From Pseudonocardia xinjiangensis (GTDB taxonomy: Bacteria > Actinomycetota > Actinomycetes > Mycobacteriales > Pseudonocardiaceae), in NCBI RefSeq assembly GCF_012911925.1, contig NZ_JAAXKY010000059.1:1-40869 (forward strand): a stretch of 40,869 bases of DNA, read 5' to 3'. Below, in pieces: positions 1-7,607 of the stretch (positions are counted from its first letter, which is position 1; each line of letters begins with the position of its first letter). The notes below the pieces were generated by a model. That model was not told the origin of the DNA. It ran no database searches and worked only from the letters and a program-made list of their open reading frames with translations. The position numbers and the translations under genes were made by a program.

Positions 1-8
1 GTGCCGGC

Positions 9-44
9 CCACCCCGGGTCACTGCCCCACCCCGGGTTCCTGCC
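9..44. repeat. Two tandem 18-bp repeats upstream of the first gene
   Basis: Positions 9-26 and 27-44 are adjacent copies of an 18-bp unit beginning CCACCCCGGGT and ending CTGCC, identical at 16 of 18 positions. No third copy is visible on either side, although the window begins only 8 bases earlier. The repeat lies just upstream of a -10-like hexamer for the first gene. Its function is unknown. Confidence 0.5.
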
Positions 45-63
45 ACCACGGACACGCTAGCCG

Positions 64-69
64 TAGCCT
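64..69 (+). promoter_or_regulatory. -10-like hexamer TAGCCT, leaderless arrangement
   Basis: TAGCCT begins exactly 12 nt before the ATG at 76. A transcript starting at the usual distance from a -10 box would therefore begin at the start codon. No Shine-Dalgarno sequence precedes the ATG and no clear -35 is visible. Confidence 0.4.
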
Positions 70-75
70 GCTGCG

Positions 76-375
76 ATGTCCCTGTCCGGCGACCCGGCCC
101 AGCTCGCGGCGGCCGTGCTCGCCCATCCCGCCGTCGAGAGCCTCGACGGCGGCCCGTTCGGCACTGTCGCCTCCTACCTGGCGGGCGGCCGTGTCCTGGG
201 GGTCCGGATCGGGGTCGACGGCGAACCGGTCGCGCTGGCCGTCGTCGCGCGGTACGGCACGCCGCTGCCGCAGCTGGCCGCCGAGCTCGGCGCCGTGGTC
301 CGGGGGCTGCTCGGGCCGGTCGCCGTGGACGTCACCTTCTCCGACGTGGTGGCCGGCCCCGCAACGCCGCTCTAG
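76..375 (+). CDS. Small Asp23/Gls24-like protein
   Basis: A 99-residue protein with no signal peptide or membrane segment. The middle and C-terminal parts read like the Asp23/Gls24 fold: a beta strand with VALAVVARYG, a helix with PQLAAELGAVVRGLLG, then a closing strand VAVDVTFSDVV. In actinobacteria such small proteins are usually annotated as envelope-stress Asp23/Gls24 family members with no proven biochemical role. The ATG lacks a Shine-Dalgarno sequence and sits 12 nt after a -10-like hexamer, so it may be translated from a leaderless mRNA. It ends 179 bases before trigger factor and is probably transcribed separately. The family call rests on pattern likeness only and may be wrong, but the reading frame and codon use look genuine. 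Confidence 0.6.
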   Translation: MSLSGDPAQLAAAVLAHPAVESLDGGPFGTVASYLAGGRVLGVRIGVDGEPVALAVVARYGTPLPQLAAELGAVVRGLLGPVAVDVTFSDVVAGPATPL

Positions 376-554
376 GGAGCGCCTGCGGTGGCCGGACGCG
401 GTGCGCCGCGCCGCCTCGCCTAGACTCGCGGGAACGACCGGCCGCGCGCCCTCCGGCGCTGCGACCGGGTACGCCTGAGGACCCACCTCGCCTGCGGCCC
501 GCACCGTCCGCGTCGTGTGTCCCGACACTGCCCAGCACCGAGGAGTACCCCACC

Positions 555-2039
555 GTGAAGAGCACCGTCGAGCGGCTGAGCCCGACGCGAGTCCGGATCA
601 ACGTCGAGGTGCCGTTCGACGAGCTGAAGCCGGACTTCGACCGCGCCTACAAGAAGATCGCGCAGCAGGTCCGGGTGCCCGGGTTCCGCCCGGGCAAGGT
701 GCCCGCCCGAATCATCGAGGCGCGGCTGGGCCGCGGCGTGGTGCTCGAGGAGGTCGTCAACGGCGCCGTGCCGGCCAAGTACACCGAGGCCGTCAGCGCC
801 GCGGGTGAGGTCACCCCGATCGGGCGCCCGGACATCGAGGTCACCGAGATCGCCGACGGCGACAAGCTCGCGTTCACCGCGGAGGTCGACGTCCGGCCGG
901 AGATCACGCTGCCCGAGCTCGACTCGGTCGCCGTGTCCGTCGACGACGTCGAGGTCACCGACACCGACGTCGACGAGCAGCTGGAGAACCTGCGGGCCCG
1001 CTTCGGCACGCTCACCGGCGTGGAGCGGGCCGCCGGCAAGGACGACTTCGTCCTCATCGACCTGTCGGCCAGCGTCGACGGCAAGCCCGTCGAGGAGGCC
1101 ACCACCACCGGGTTCTCCTACCAGGTGGGCCAGGGCGGCCTGATCGACGGCATCGACGAGGCGATCGAGGGCCTGTCGGCAGGCGAGTCCGCCACGTTCA
1201 CCTCGCGCCTGGTGGCCGGCGAGTTCGCCGACCAGGATGCCGAGGTCACCGTCACGGTCACCGCGGTGAAGGAGCGTCAGCTCCCCGAGGCCGACGACGA
1301 GTTCGCCCAGCTCGCCAGCGAGTTCGACACGCTGGAGGAGCTCACCGCCGACCTGCGTGAGCGCCTGGGCCGGGTGCGCCGGATGGAGCAGGTCACGCAG
1401 GCCCGCGACAAGGTGCTCGACGCGCTGGTGGAGGCCACCGACGTGCCGCTGCCGGAGAGCGTCGTGGCCGCCGAGGTCGAGTCCCGCGTGCACGACGCCG
1501 TCCACGGCTTCGACCACGACGAGGAGCGCTTCGCGCAGTTCCTCGAGTCGCAGGGCCGCACGCGCGAGGAGTTCGACACCGAGGCCAAGGAGGAGTCGGA
1601 GAAGTCGGTCCGCACCCGCCTCGTGCTCGACGCGCTGGCCGACGCCGAGGAGGTCTCGGTCAACGACCAGGAGCTCACCGAGCGCATCGTCTTCCAGGCG
1701 CAGCAGTACCAGATGCCGCCCGAGGAGTTCGTGCAGCGCATCCAGGAGGCGGGCCAGCTCGGCGCGATCTATGCCGACGTGCGGCGCAGCAAGGCGCTGA
1801 TCCAGGCGGTGCGGGCGGCCACCGTCACCGACGCCTCGGGCCGGCCCGTCGACCTCTCCGAGCTGCTCGGTGACGACGACGAGACGCCGCAGGTGGTGGA
1901 CGCGGCCGACGAGACCCCGTCGGACGAGAACCCGTCCGAGGAGAACGCGGCCGACGAGAACGCGACCAGCGAGACCCCGGCCGACGGTGCCGCGCCCGGC
2001 TCGGAGGCCACGGGGGACAAGACCCCCGCCGGCTCCTGA
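555..2039 (+). CDS. tig: Trigger factor, ribosome-associated chaperone
   Basis: A 494-residue trigger factor, the ATP-independent chaperone and peptidyl-prolyl isomerase that binds the ribosomal exit tunnel. The N-terminal ribosome-binding domain has the signature FRPGKVPARIIEARLG (about residues 45-60). The FKBP-type isomerase domain lies at about residues 155-245, with the typical FVLIDLSASVDGKPVE and ATFTSRLVAGEFADQDAEV stretches, and the helical chaperone arms follow. The last 50 residues are a disordered acidic tail with repeated DEN/SEEN units, longer than in E. coli and common in actinobacteria. The GTG start follows CGAGGAGTAC, a good Shine-Dalgarno sequence. The gene precedes clpP1-clpP2-clpX, the classic bacterial order linking nascent-chain folding with Clp proteolysis. 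Confidence 0.97.
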   Translation: MKSTVERLSPTRVRINVEVPFDELKPDFDRAYKKIAQQVRVPGFRPGKVPARIIEARLGRGVVLEEVVNGAVPAKYTEAVSAAGEVTPIGRPDIEVTEIADGDKLAFTAEVDVRPEITLPELDSVAVSVDDVEVTDTDVDEQLENLRARFGTLTGVERAAGKDDFVLIDLSASVDGKPVEEATTTGFSYQVGQGGLIDGIDEAIEGLSAGESATFTSRLVAGEFADQDAEVTVTVTAVKERQLPEADDEFAQLASEFDTLEELTADLRERLGRVRRMEQVTQARDKVLDALVEATDVPLPESVVAAEVESRVHDAVHGFDHDEERFAQFLESQGRTREEFDTEAKEESEKSVRTRLVLDALADAEEVSVNDQELTERIVFQAQQYQMPPEEFVQRIQEAGQLGAIYADVRRSKALIQAVRAATVTDASGRPVDLSELLGDDDETPQVVDAADETPSDENPSEENAADENATSETPADGAAPGSEATGDKTPAGS

Positions 2040-2053
2040 GTCCGGCTCCGCCA

Positions 2054-2067
2054 CGCCTACAGCGAAC
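2054..2067 (-). promoter_or_regulatory. Candidate ClgR operator upstream of clpP1
   Basis: On the minus strand this reads GTTCGCTGTAGGCG, an exact fit to the GTTCGC-N5-GCG motif described for ClgR, the actinobacterial activator of clp and lon genes. It lies about 40 bases upstream of a possible -10 (TAGGGT, 2106-2111), which is where an activator site would be expected, and directly ahead of clpP1-clpP2. Confidence 0.6.
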
Positions 2068-2078
2068 AACCCGGCCGT

Positions 2079-2106
2079 ACGCGGCGGGCGGACCGCCCGT
2101 CCGCGT
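2079..2106 (+). terminator. GC-rich hairpin between tig and clpP1
   Basis: The arms at 2079-2089 and 2095-2106 pair over 11 bp with one bulged base, around a 5-nt loop GGACC. There is no T-tract after the stem, which is usual in this high-GC lineage. It may end the tig transcript. Its right edge touches the possible clpP1 -10 hexamer TAGGGT. Confidence 0.45.
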
Positions 2107-2111
2107 AGGGT
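2106..2111 (+). promoter_or_regulatory. -10-like hexamer TAGGGT for clpP1P2
   Basis: TAGGGT lies 52 bases upstream of the clpP1 GTG. No good -35 is present 17-18 bases upstream, which would suit a promoter that needs an activator such as ClgR bound at 2054-2067. Confidence 0.35.
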
Positions 2112-2157
2112 CGAACCCGACCAAACACGCGAGCTGACCAGCAGAAGGCAGGGTGAA

Positions 2158-2820
2158 GTGAGCCCACAGGACACCGGCCCGCGTAGCGCGGACCGTACCT
2201 ACGGAGCGGACATGCGACGGGGTGCGCCCGCGTCGATGACGTTGTCCGACTCGGTCTACGAGCGGCTGTTGCAGCAGCGGATCATCGTGCTCGGCCAGCA
2301 GGTCGACGACGACATCGCCAACCGGATCGCGGCGCAGATGCTGCTCCTCTCGGCCGAGGACCCGACGGCCGACATCGCGCTGTACATCAACTCGCCGGGC
2401 GGTTCGGTGACCGCCGGTATGGCCATCTTCGACACGATGGAATTCATCGAGTGCGACGTGGCCACCTACGCGATGGGGCTGGCCGCCTCGATGGGGCAGT
2501 TCCTGCTCTCCGCGGGCGCCCGTGGCAAGCGTTATGCGCTCCCGCACTGCCAGATCCTCATGCACCAGCCCTCGGCGGGTGTGGGCGGCACCGAGTCCGA
2601 CATCTCCATCCAGGCCGAGCTGTTCAAGCGTCACAAGCGCGAGATGGCCGAGCTGATCGCCGGGCACACCGGCCAGCCGGTCGAGAAGATCACCGCCGAC
2701 TTCGACCGCGACCGGTGGTTCTCCGCGCAGGAGGCGCTGGAGTACGGATTCGTCGACCACGTGATCTCCCGCGCCGGCCAGCTGCCGGACGCGGTCAGTG
2801 AGAACGGGAGTGCCCGGTGA
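2158..2820 (+). CDS. clpP1: ATP-dependent Clp protease proteolytic subunit ClpP1
   Basis: A 220-residue serine peptidase that assembles with ClpP2 into the barrel fed by ClpX or ClpC. The catalytic triad is visible as Ser111 in GLAASMGQF, His136 in LMHQPSAG and Asp185 in DFDRDRW. The oxyanion motif YINSPGGS is at about residues 77-84. The reading frame stays open far upstream into tig, but the chosen GTG follows AAGGCAGGG. The ATG at 2212 is a shorter alternative, since family similarity begins near [10 protein letters not shown]. It is the first gene of a translationally coupled pair: its TGA overlaps the clpP2 GTG. Actinobacteria generally need both paralogues for an active peptidase. Regulation by ClgR is suggested by the operator-like sequence upstream. 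Confidence 0.93.
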   Translation: MSPQDTGPRSADRTYGADMRRGAPASMTLSDSVYERLLQQRIIVLGQQVDDDIANRIAAQMLLLSAEDPTADIALYINSPGGSVTAGMAIFDTMEFIECDVATYAMGLAASMGQFLLSAGARGKRYALPHCQILMHQPSAGVGGTESDISIQAELFKRHKREMAELIAGHTGQPVEKITADFDRDRWFSAQEALEYGFVDHVISRAGQLPDAVSENGSAR

Positions 2821-3467
2821 CCAGGTTCGAGATGCCCGGGGGCCGCGCGCCCGAGGGCGCACAGTCCCGTTACGTCCTGCCGTCGTTCGTCGAGCGCACC
2901 AGCTACGGGGTGAAGGAGTCCAACCCGTACAACAAGCTGTTCGAGGAGCGCATCATCTTCCTCGGCGTGCAGATCGACGATGCGTCGGCCAACGACGTCA
3001 TGGCGCAGCTGCTGTGCCTGGAGTCGGCCGACCCGGACCGCGAGATCAGCATGTACATCAATTCGCCCGGCGGCTCGTTCACGTCGCTGATGGCGATCTA
3101 CGACACGATGCAGTTCATCCGGCCCGACATCCAGACGGTCTGCCTCGGGCAGGCCGCGTCGGCTGCGGCCGTGCTGCTCGCCGCCGGCACCCCGGGCCGC
3201 AGGCTCGCCGTGCAGAACGCGCGGATCCTGATCCACCAGCCCGCCGTGGAGAGCATCTACGGTCAGGTGTCCGACCTCGAGATCCAGGCCGCGGAGATCT
3301 CGCGGATGCGGCGGCTGCTCGAGACCACGCTCGCCAAGCACAGCGGTCGCACCCCCGAGCAGGTCCGCGAGGACATCGAGCGCGACAAGATCCTCACGGC
3401 CGAAGAGGCCAAGGACTACGGCATCGTCGACGAGATCATCCAGAGCCGCAAGCTTTCGGCTGTCTGA
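2817..3467 (+). CDS. clpP2: ATP-dependent Clp protease proteolytic subunit ClpP2
   Basis: A 216-residue ClpP paralogue. The triad reads Ser115 in GQAASAAAV, His140 in ILIHQPAV and Asp190 in EDIERDK. The N-terminus is longer than in ClpP1 (about 40 residues before [10 protein letters not shown]), as is usual for actinobacterial ClpP2, where it is thought to be processed or to form the axial gate. The GTG start overlaps the clpP1 stop (GTGA), so the two subunits should be made in similar amounts. The ring partner is ClpP1, and the unfoldase ClpX is encoded 193 bases downstream. Confidence 0.95.
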   Translation: MTRFEMPGGRAPEGAQSRYVLPSFVERTSYGVKESNPYNKLFEERIIFLGVQIDDASANDVMAQLLCLESADPDREISMYINSPGGSFTSLMAIYDTMQFIRPDIQTVCLGQAASAAAVLLAAGTPGRRLAVQNARILIHQPAVESIYGQVSDLEIQAAEISRMRRLLETTLAKHSGRTPEQVREDIERDKILTAEEAKDYGIVDEIIQSRKLSAV

Positions 3468-3660
3468 CTCAAGAGAGAAGGCGCGGTTGCGCGTCGGGGT
3501 CCGTTCGTCGACCCTCGACGCCGACCGTCCGCCGACACGTCCACGATTCAGGGTGCGCTGAAGCTCCCCGGGGGACGCGTTCGACGGGTACCGTCACGAG
3601 AACGCTCCTACCGGGCCCGCCGGACGGGGTAGCGCTAGATGGGATTTGGGGTCTGCACTC

Positions 3661-4941
3661 ATGGCACGCATCGGCGACGGCGGTGACCTGCTCAAGTGCT
3701 CGTTCTGCGGGAAGAGCCAGAAACAGGTCAAGAAACTGATCGCCGGTCCTGGCGTCTACATCTGCGACGAGTGCATCGATCTCTGCAACGAGATCATCGA
3801 GGAAGAGCTGGCGGAGGCCGGTGAGGTGAAGCTCGACGAGCTCCCCAAGCCCGCCGAGATCCACGACTTCCTCGACCAGTACGTCGTCGGGCAGAGCCAG
3901 ACGAAGCGCACGCTCTCCGTGGCTGTCTACAACCACTACAAGCGCATCCAGGCGGGCGACAAGGCACGCGGGGCCGACGGCGATGGCGTCGAGCTCGCGA
4001 AGTCCAACATCCTCATGCTCGGCCCCACCGGCTGCGGCAAGACCTATCTCGCGCAGACGCTGGCGAAGCTGCTCAACGTCCCGTTCGCGATCGCCGACGC
4101 CACGGCGCTCACCGAGGCGGGTTACGTGGGCGAGGATGTCGAGAACATCCTGCTCAAGCTCATCCAGGCGGCCGACTACGACGTCAAGCGGGCCGAGACC
4201 GGGATCATCTACATCGACGAGGTCGACAAGATCGCCCGCAAGTCGGAGAACCCGTCGATCACGCGCGACGTCTCCGGTGAGGGTGTGCAGCAGGCGCTGC
4301 TGAAGATCCTCGAGGGCACCACGGCGAGCGTTCCGCCGCAGGGTGGACGCAAGCACCCCCACCAGGAGTTCATCCAGATCGACACGACGAACGTGCTGTT
4401 CATCGTGGCCGGGGCCTTCGCGGGCCTCGAGAAGATCATCGGCGACCGGGTGGGGCGTCGCGGTCTGGGCTTCGGTGCGGAGATCCGCTCGAAGAACGAC
4501 CTGGAGTCGGCCGAGAGCTTCGGCGACACCATGCCGGAGGACCTCATCAAGTTCGGCCTGATCCCCGAGTTCATCGGCCGGCTGCCCGTGGTCGCCTCGG
4601 TCACCTCGCTCGACAAGGAAGCCCTCGTCAAGATCCTCACCGAGCCGCGCAACGCACTGGTGAAGCAGTACCACAAGCTGTTCGAGATGGACGGCGTGGA
4701 GCTGGAGTTCACCGCCGACGCGCTGGAGGCGGTGGCCGACCAGGCCATCCTGCGCGGCACCGGTGCCCGCGGCCTGCGGGCGATCATGGAAGAGGTACTG
4801 CTGCCGGTCATGTACGACATCCCGAGCCGCGACGACGTGGCCAAGGTCGTCGTCACCGAGCAGACGGTGCGCGAGAACGTGAACCCCACGATCGTGCCGC
4901 GGGTTCCCCCGCGCCGCGAGCGGCGGGAACGTTCCGCCTGA
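3661..4941 (+). CDS. clpX: ATP-dependent Clp protease ATP-binding subunit ClpX
   Basis: A 426-residue AAA+ unfoldase that delivers substrates to the ClpP1P2 barrel. The N-terminal zinc-binding domain has four cysteines (13, 16, 35 and 38) in CSFCGKS and CDECIDLC. Walker A GPTGCGKT is at about 121-128 and Walker [11 protein letters not shown] near 182. The ClpP-docking loop reads LGF near 269-271, and the sensor-2 region contains GTGARGLR. The ATG at 3661 begins the family-typical sequence [16 protein letters not shown], so an in-frame start 15 bases upstream is unlikely. The gene is separated from clpP2 by 193 bases and probably has its own promoter. A strong hairpin follows it. Confidence 0.97.
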   Translation: MARIGDGGDLLKCSFCGKSQKQVKKLIAGPGVYICDECIDLCNEIIEEELAEAGEVKLDELPKPAEIHDFLDQYVVGQSQTKRTLSVAVYNHYKRIQAGDKARGADGDGVELAKSNILMLGPTGCGKTYLAQTLAKLLNVPFAIADATALTEAGYVGEDVENILLKLIQAADYDVKRAETGIIYIDEVDKIARKSENPSITRDVSGEGVQQALLKILEGTTASVPPQGGRKHPHQEFIQIDTTNVLFIVAGAFAGLEKIIGDRVGRRGLGFGAEIRSKNDLESAESFGDTMPEDLIKFGLIPEFIGRLPVVASVTSLDKEALVKILTEPRNALVKQYHKLFEMDGVELEFTADALEAVADQAILRGTGARGLRAIMEEVLLPVMYDIPSRDDVAKVVVTEQTVRENVNPTIVPRVPPRRERRERSA

Positions 4942-4956
4942 GCTCATCGCACGGCC

Positions 4957-4991
4957 CGAACGCCGGTCCCGCGTCGCGGGGCCGGCGTTCG
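4957..4991 (+). terminator. Strong hairpin terminator after clpX
   Basis: The arms at 4957-4972 and 4976-4991 form a 16-bp stem with a single T-G wobble and a 3-nt GTC loop. It starts 16 bases after the clpX stop codon. No U-tract follows, as is common for actinobacterial terminators. Confidence 0.8.
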
Positions 4992-5112
4992 GCGTTCCAC
5001 CTCCCGTATCGGCGTGGACGCTCGTCGTAGCGGATCTTGGGCAGCTCTTGGGAAGATCTTGACCGGAAGGTCGGGGTTGCCTCATATGTCCTGGTCAAAC
5101 CCCGTGCGCGAG

Positions 5113-5141
5113 TTGCATATGCAATAAGATCCTCCTAAGTT
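5113..5141 (+). promoter_or_regulatory. Promoter with palindromic operator over the -35
   Basis: TTGCATATGCAA at 5113-5124 is a perfect 12-bp palindrome. Its first half, TTGCAT, could serve as a -35, and 17 bases later TAAGTT (5136-5141) fits a -10. A repressor bound here would block the promoter. A second CATATG core lies exactly 33 bases upstream (5083-5088). Such A/T-rich symmetric sites are bound by GntR/FCD-type regulators, but none is encoded in the window. The ATG of the carrier gene is 37 bases after the -10. Confidence 0.55.
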
Positions 5142-5177
5142 CTGGGCGCAAAGTGTGCTCAAGGCAAGGGGACCGTC

Positions 5178-6560
5178 ATGGCTGCTGGGTTTCTCCAACG
5201 GGAGCGGATCGTCGCTCCCCCGGGATGGAGTCGGTGGCTCATCCCGCCCGCGGCTCTGTCGATCCACCTGGCCATCGGCCAGGCCTACGCGTGGAGCGTC
5301 TTCAAGCCGCCGCTGGAGGCCGGGCTCGGCATCTCGGGTGTCCAGAGCGCACTGCCGTTCACGCTGGCCATCATCATGCTCGGCGTGTCGGCCGCACTCT
5401 TCGGCACGAAGGTCGACGCCAACGGGCCGCGCTGGGCGATGGTCGTGGCGTCGGCGTGCTTCGTCGCCGGGTTCCTGATCTCCGCACTGGGCCTGTACTT
5501 CTCGCAGTACTGGCTGGTCGTGGTCGGCTACGGCTTCGTGGGCGGCATCGGGCTAGGCATCGGCTACATCTCGCCGGTGTCCACCCTGATCAAGTGGTTC
5601 CCGGACCGGCCGGGTCTCGCCACGGGCATCGCGATCATGGGCTTCGGCGGTGGTGCTCTCATCGCCTCGCCGCTCACCAGCCAGCTGCTCGCGGCGTTCG
5701 GCGGTTCCGGCAGTGACCCGGATGTCCACGGCATCGCGATGACGTTCCTGGTGATGGGCCTGATCTACGCGGTGTTCATGTCCGTCGGGTGGCTGCTGAT
5801 CCGCGTGCCCCCGGAGAACTGGAAGCCCGCGGGCTGGGACTCGTCCCAGGCCCGGCAGGGCACGCTCATCAGCCGTGGGAACGTCTCGGCGCGCAACGCG
5901 ATCAAGACGCCGCAGTTCTGGCTGCTGTGGGTGGTGCTGTGCTTCAACGTCACCGCAGGGATCGGCATCCTCGAGCGCGCCAGCCCGATCTTCGTCGACT
6001 TCTTCAGCGGCAGCTCGCCCGCCACGACGATCGCGGCCGCGGCCGTCGGGTTCGTGTCCATCCTGTCGCTGGCCAACTCGCTCGGCCGCATCCTGTGGTC
6101 CTCGCTGTCGGACTACCTGGGCCGCAAGAACATGTACCGGATCTACCTCGGTGTCGGCGCGCTGCTGTATTTGACGGTCACGCTCACGACCAACACCAAC
6201 CGGGTCGTCTTCCTGATCTGCGCGATCTTCATCCTGTCCTTCTACGGGGCGGGCTTCGCCACGGTGCCTGCGTACCTGCGCGACCTGTTCGGCACCTACC
6301 AGGTGGGCGCGATCCACGGGCGGCTGCTCACGGCGTGGTCCACGGCAGGCGTGCTGGGCCCGCTCATCGTCAACGCCATCGCGGATGCGCGGATCGAGGC
6401 GGGGGTGCAGGGGCCCGGCCGGTACACGCCGGCATTCATGATCATGATCGGTCTGCTGGTCATCGGGTTCATCTGCAACGAGCTGATCCGCCCGGTGAAC
6501 GAGAAGTTCCACGAGCCGGTCTCCGGTGAGTCGGCGACCACGGCAGGAGTACGCGCATGA
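5178..6560 (+). CDS. OFA-family (oxalate/formate antiporter-like) MFS transporter
   Basis: A 460-residue inner-membrane carrier with twelve predicted membrane helices. The N-terminal block reads AIGQAYAWSVF, then PFTLAIIMLGVSAALFG and GPRWAMVVASACF, followed by the glycine-rich GYGFVGGIGLGIGYISP and FPDRPGLATGIAIMGFGGGA. This pattern is characteristic of the oxalate/formate antiporter family. The family moves small carboxylates such as oxalate or formate, and the real substrate here cannot be read from sequence. The ATG is preceded by AAGGCAAGGGG. The gene is followed, with an ATGA overlap, by a 50-residue membrane peptide often found with actinobacterial OFA carriers. No oxalate-degrading enzymes (oxalyl-CoA decarboxylase, formyl-CoA transferase) lie in the window. 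Confidence 0.85.
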   Translation: MAAGFLQRERIVAPPGWSRWLIPPAALSIHLAIGQAYAWSVFKPPLEAGLGISGVQSALPFTLAIIMLGVSAALFGTKVDANGPRWAMVVASACFVAGFLISALGLYFSQYWLVVVGYGFVGGIGLGIGYISPVSTLIKWFPDRPGLATGIAIMGFGGGALIASPLTSQLLAAFGGSGSDPDVHGIAMTFLVMGLIYAVFMSVGWLLIRVPPENWKPAGWDSSQARQGTLISRGNVSARNAIKTPQFWLLWVVLCFNVTAGIGILERASPIFVDFFSGSSPATTIAAAAVGFVSILSLANSLGRILWSSLSDYLGRKNMYRIYLGVGALLYLTVTLTTNTNRVVFLICAIFILSFYGAGFATVPAYLRDLFGTYQVGAIHGRLLTAWSTAGVLGPLIVNAIADARIEAGVQGPGRYTPAFMIMIGLLVIGFICNELIRPVNEKFHEPVSGESATTAGVRA

Positions 6561-6709
6561 GCACGGCGGAGAACGTCACCGGGGACTCCGGGCCCGAGTG
6601 GGGCCCCCTGCAGTGGGTGGGCGCCGTCGTCGCCTGGCTGTGGGTGCTCATTCCGCTCTGCTACGGCCTGTACCAGCTCGTGATCAAGATCCCCGCCCTG
6701 TTCGGCTGA
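6557..6709 (+). CDS. MFS transporter small subunit (single-span membrane peptide)
   Basis: A 50-residue peptide whose ATG overlaps the stop codon of the OFA carrier (ATGA). A soluble N-terminus of about 17 residues containing GPEWGPLQW is followed by one hydrophobic helix, VGAVVAWLWVLIPLCYGLYQ, and a short tail ending IPALFG. Small single-span proteins of this type accompany OFA-family carriers in many actinobacteria and proteobacteria and are annotated as an MFS small subunit. Whether they stabilise the carrier or modulate transport is not established. The tight translational coupling supports near-equimolar synthesis. Confidence 0.75.
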   Translation: MSTAENVTGDSGPEWGPLQWVGAVVAWLWVLIPLCYGLYQLVIKIPALFG

Positions 6710-6742
6710 TCGACCCACCGCGCGCCACCGCGGTCCCGCGGA

Positions 6743-6748
6743 TAGGGT
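6743..6748 (+). promoter_or_regulatory. -10-like hexamer TAGGGT, leaderless arrangement
   Basis: TAGGGT begins 13 nt before the GTG at 6756. No Shine-Dalgarno sequence lies between them, so transcription probably begins at the start codon. Confidence 0.4.
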
Positions 6749-6755
6749 CGGGCAC

Positions 6756-7070
6756 GTGAGCCCGAGCAGCGATGCGAACGCCCTGTCCGAGTGGGTCACC
6801 GCGGTGGCGCGGGAGCTGGGACTGGAGGAGGCGCTGGACAGCGCAGCCACCACCGACCTGGTGCTCGACCTGACCTCCGATGTCGCCCACGGCGTCAGCC
6901 GCCCGGGTGCACCCGTCACGGCATTCCTGGTCGGAGTCGCGGCCGGGCGGGCCGACGACCCCGCGGTCGCCGCCCGCGACTACTCCCAGAAGATCAGCAG
7001 GCTGGCCGAGGGCTGGGACAGCGACAGCGAGCGCGGCATCGCGGCGGGCGACCAGTCGAAGCGAGCCTGA
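6756..7070 (+). CDS. DUF6457 domain protein
   Basis: A 104-residue soluble helical protein. The core reads LVLDLTSDVAHGVSRPGAPVTAFLVGVAAGR, then AARDYSQKISRLAEGW, and matches what I know of DUF6457. In actinobacteria this domain occurs alone or attached to the molybdenum-cofactor nucleotidyltransferase MobA. That association is of interest because the window also encodes a molybdenum hydroxylase at 27.8-31.6 kb, but no mob gene is adjacent and the function is unknown. Translation probably starts from a leaderless transcript at this GTG. It is convergent with the PPOX gene, 7 bases away. Confidence 0.7.
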   Translation: MSPSSDANALSEWVTAVARELGLEEALDSAATTDLVLDLTSDVAHGVSRPGAPVTAFLVGVAAGRADDPAVAARDYSQKISRLAEGWDSDSERGIAAGDQSKRA

Positions 7071-7077
7071 CCCGCCC

Positions 7078-7515
7078 TCACGTCCCGAGCATGTCCAGCG
7101 CGGCGACCACCTTCGTGGGGCGCAGGCGCACCACCAGCTCACCAGGCACGCCGTTGCGCTTCCCGAACTCCTCGGCGCGGTCGGCGCCCACGTAGCGGGC
7201 GGCGATCGCCGTGGCGGTGCGCAGGAGCTCGTCGGGGTCCTCCGACACCGTCGCCTCGCCCTGCACCTGCACGAACGCGTAGGGCGGCTCCTCGAGGTCC
7301 ACGCAGATCACGATGCGGGGGTCGCGCGCGACCGCACGGCCCTTCGCGGTGTCCGCGCCCGTGTTGAACACCAGTTCGGGGGCGTCGTCGGGACCCTCCA
7401 CCACGAACCACACCGGAGCCACCAGTGGCCGTCCGTCGGCGGCGACGAACCCCAGCTTGCCGGTGCGCGTGCCCTCGGTGAGGAACGCGCGGATCTCGGG
7501 AGCGATCTGGGTCAT
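7078..7515 (-). CDS. PPOX-class F420-dependent oxidoreductase
   Basis: A 145-residue split-barrel flavin/deazaflavin-binding protein. Family features are an N-terminal helix, then GKLGFVAADGRPLVAPVWFVVE, KGRAVARDPRIVICVD, PYAFVQVQGEATV and a closing VVRLRPTKVVAALD. This fits the pyridoxamine-5'-phosphate-oxidase-like superfamily, in particular the short F420-binding group of actinobacteria. The physiological substrate is unknown. I place the start at the ATG reading MTQIAPEIRAF. The frame is open for 39 more codons upstream, but that stretch has no family similarity and would overlap the region upstream of the divergent MFS gene. The 92-bp gap to the MFS gene should hold both promoters. Confidence 0.8.
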   Translation of the reverse strand: MTQIAPEIRAFLTEGTRTGKLGFVAADGRPLVAPVWFVVEGPDDAPELVFNTGADTAKGRAVARDPRIVICVDLEEPPYAFVQVQGEATVSEDPDELLRTATAIAARYVGADRAEEFGKRNGVPGELVVRLRPTKVVAALDMLGT

Positions 7516-7607
7516 AGGTGCACTGTGCCACGGGGTCGCGCGGTTCCGCGGAATCCGGGGCGAGTGTGGCTGGTTGTGATCGACGGTCTCGCACCGAAGG
7601 GGGAACC

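Noticed and set aside
420..2174. 584-codon minus-strand open frame opposite tig
   Set aside because: It is a GC-skew shadow: low-complexity Leu/Arg/Val/Gly translation, no family features, and it lies wholly antisense to trigger factor.
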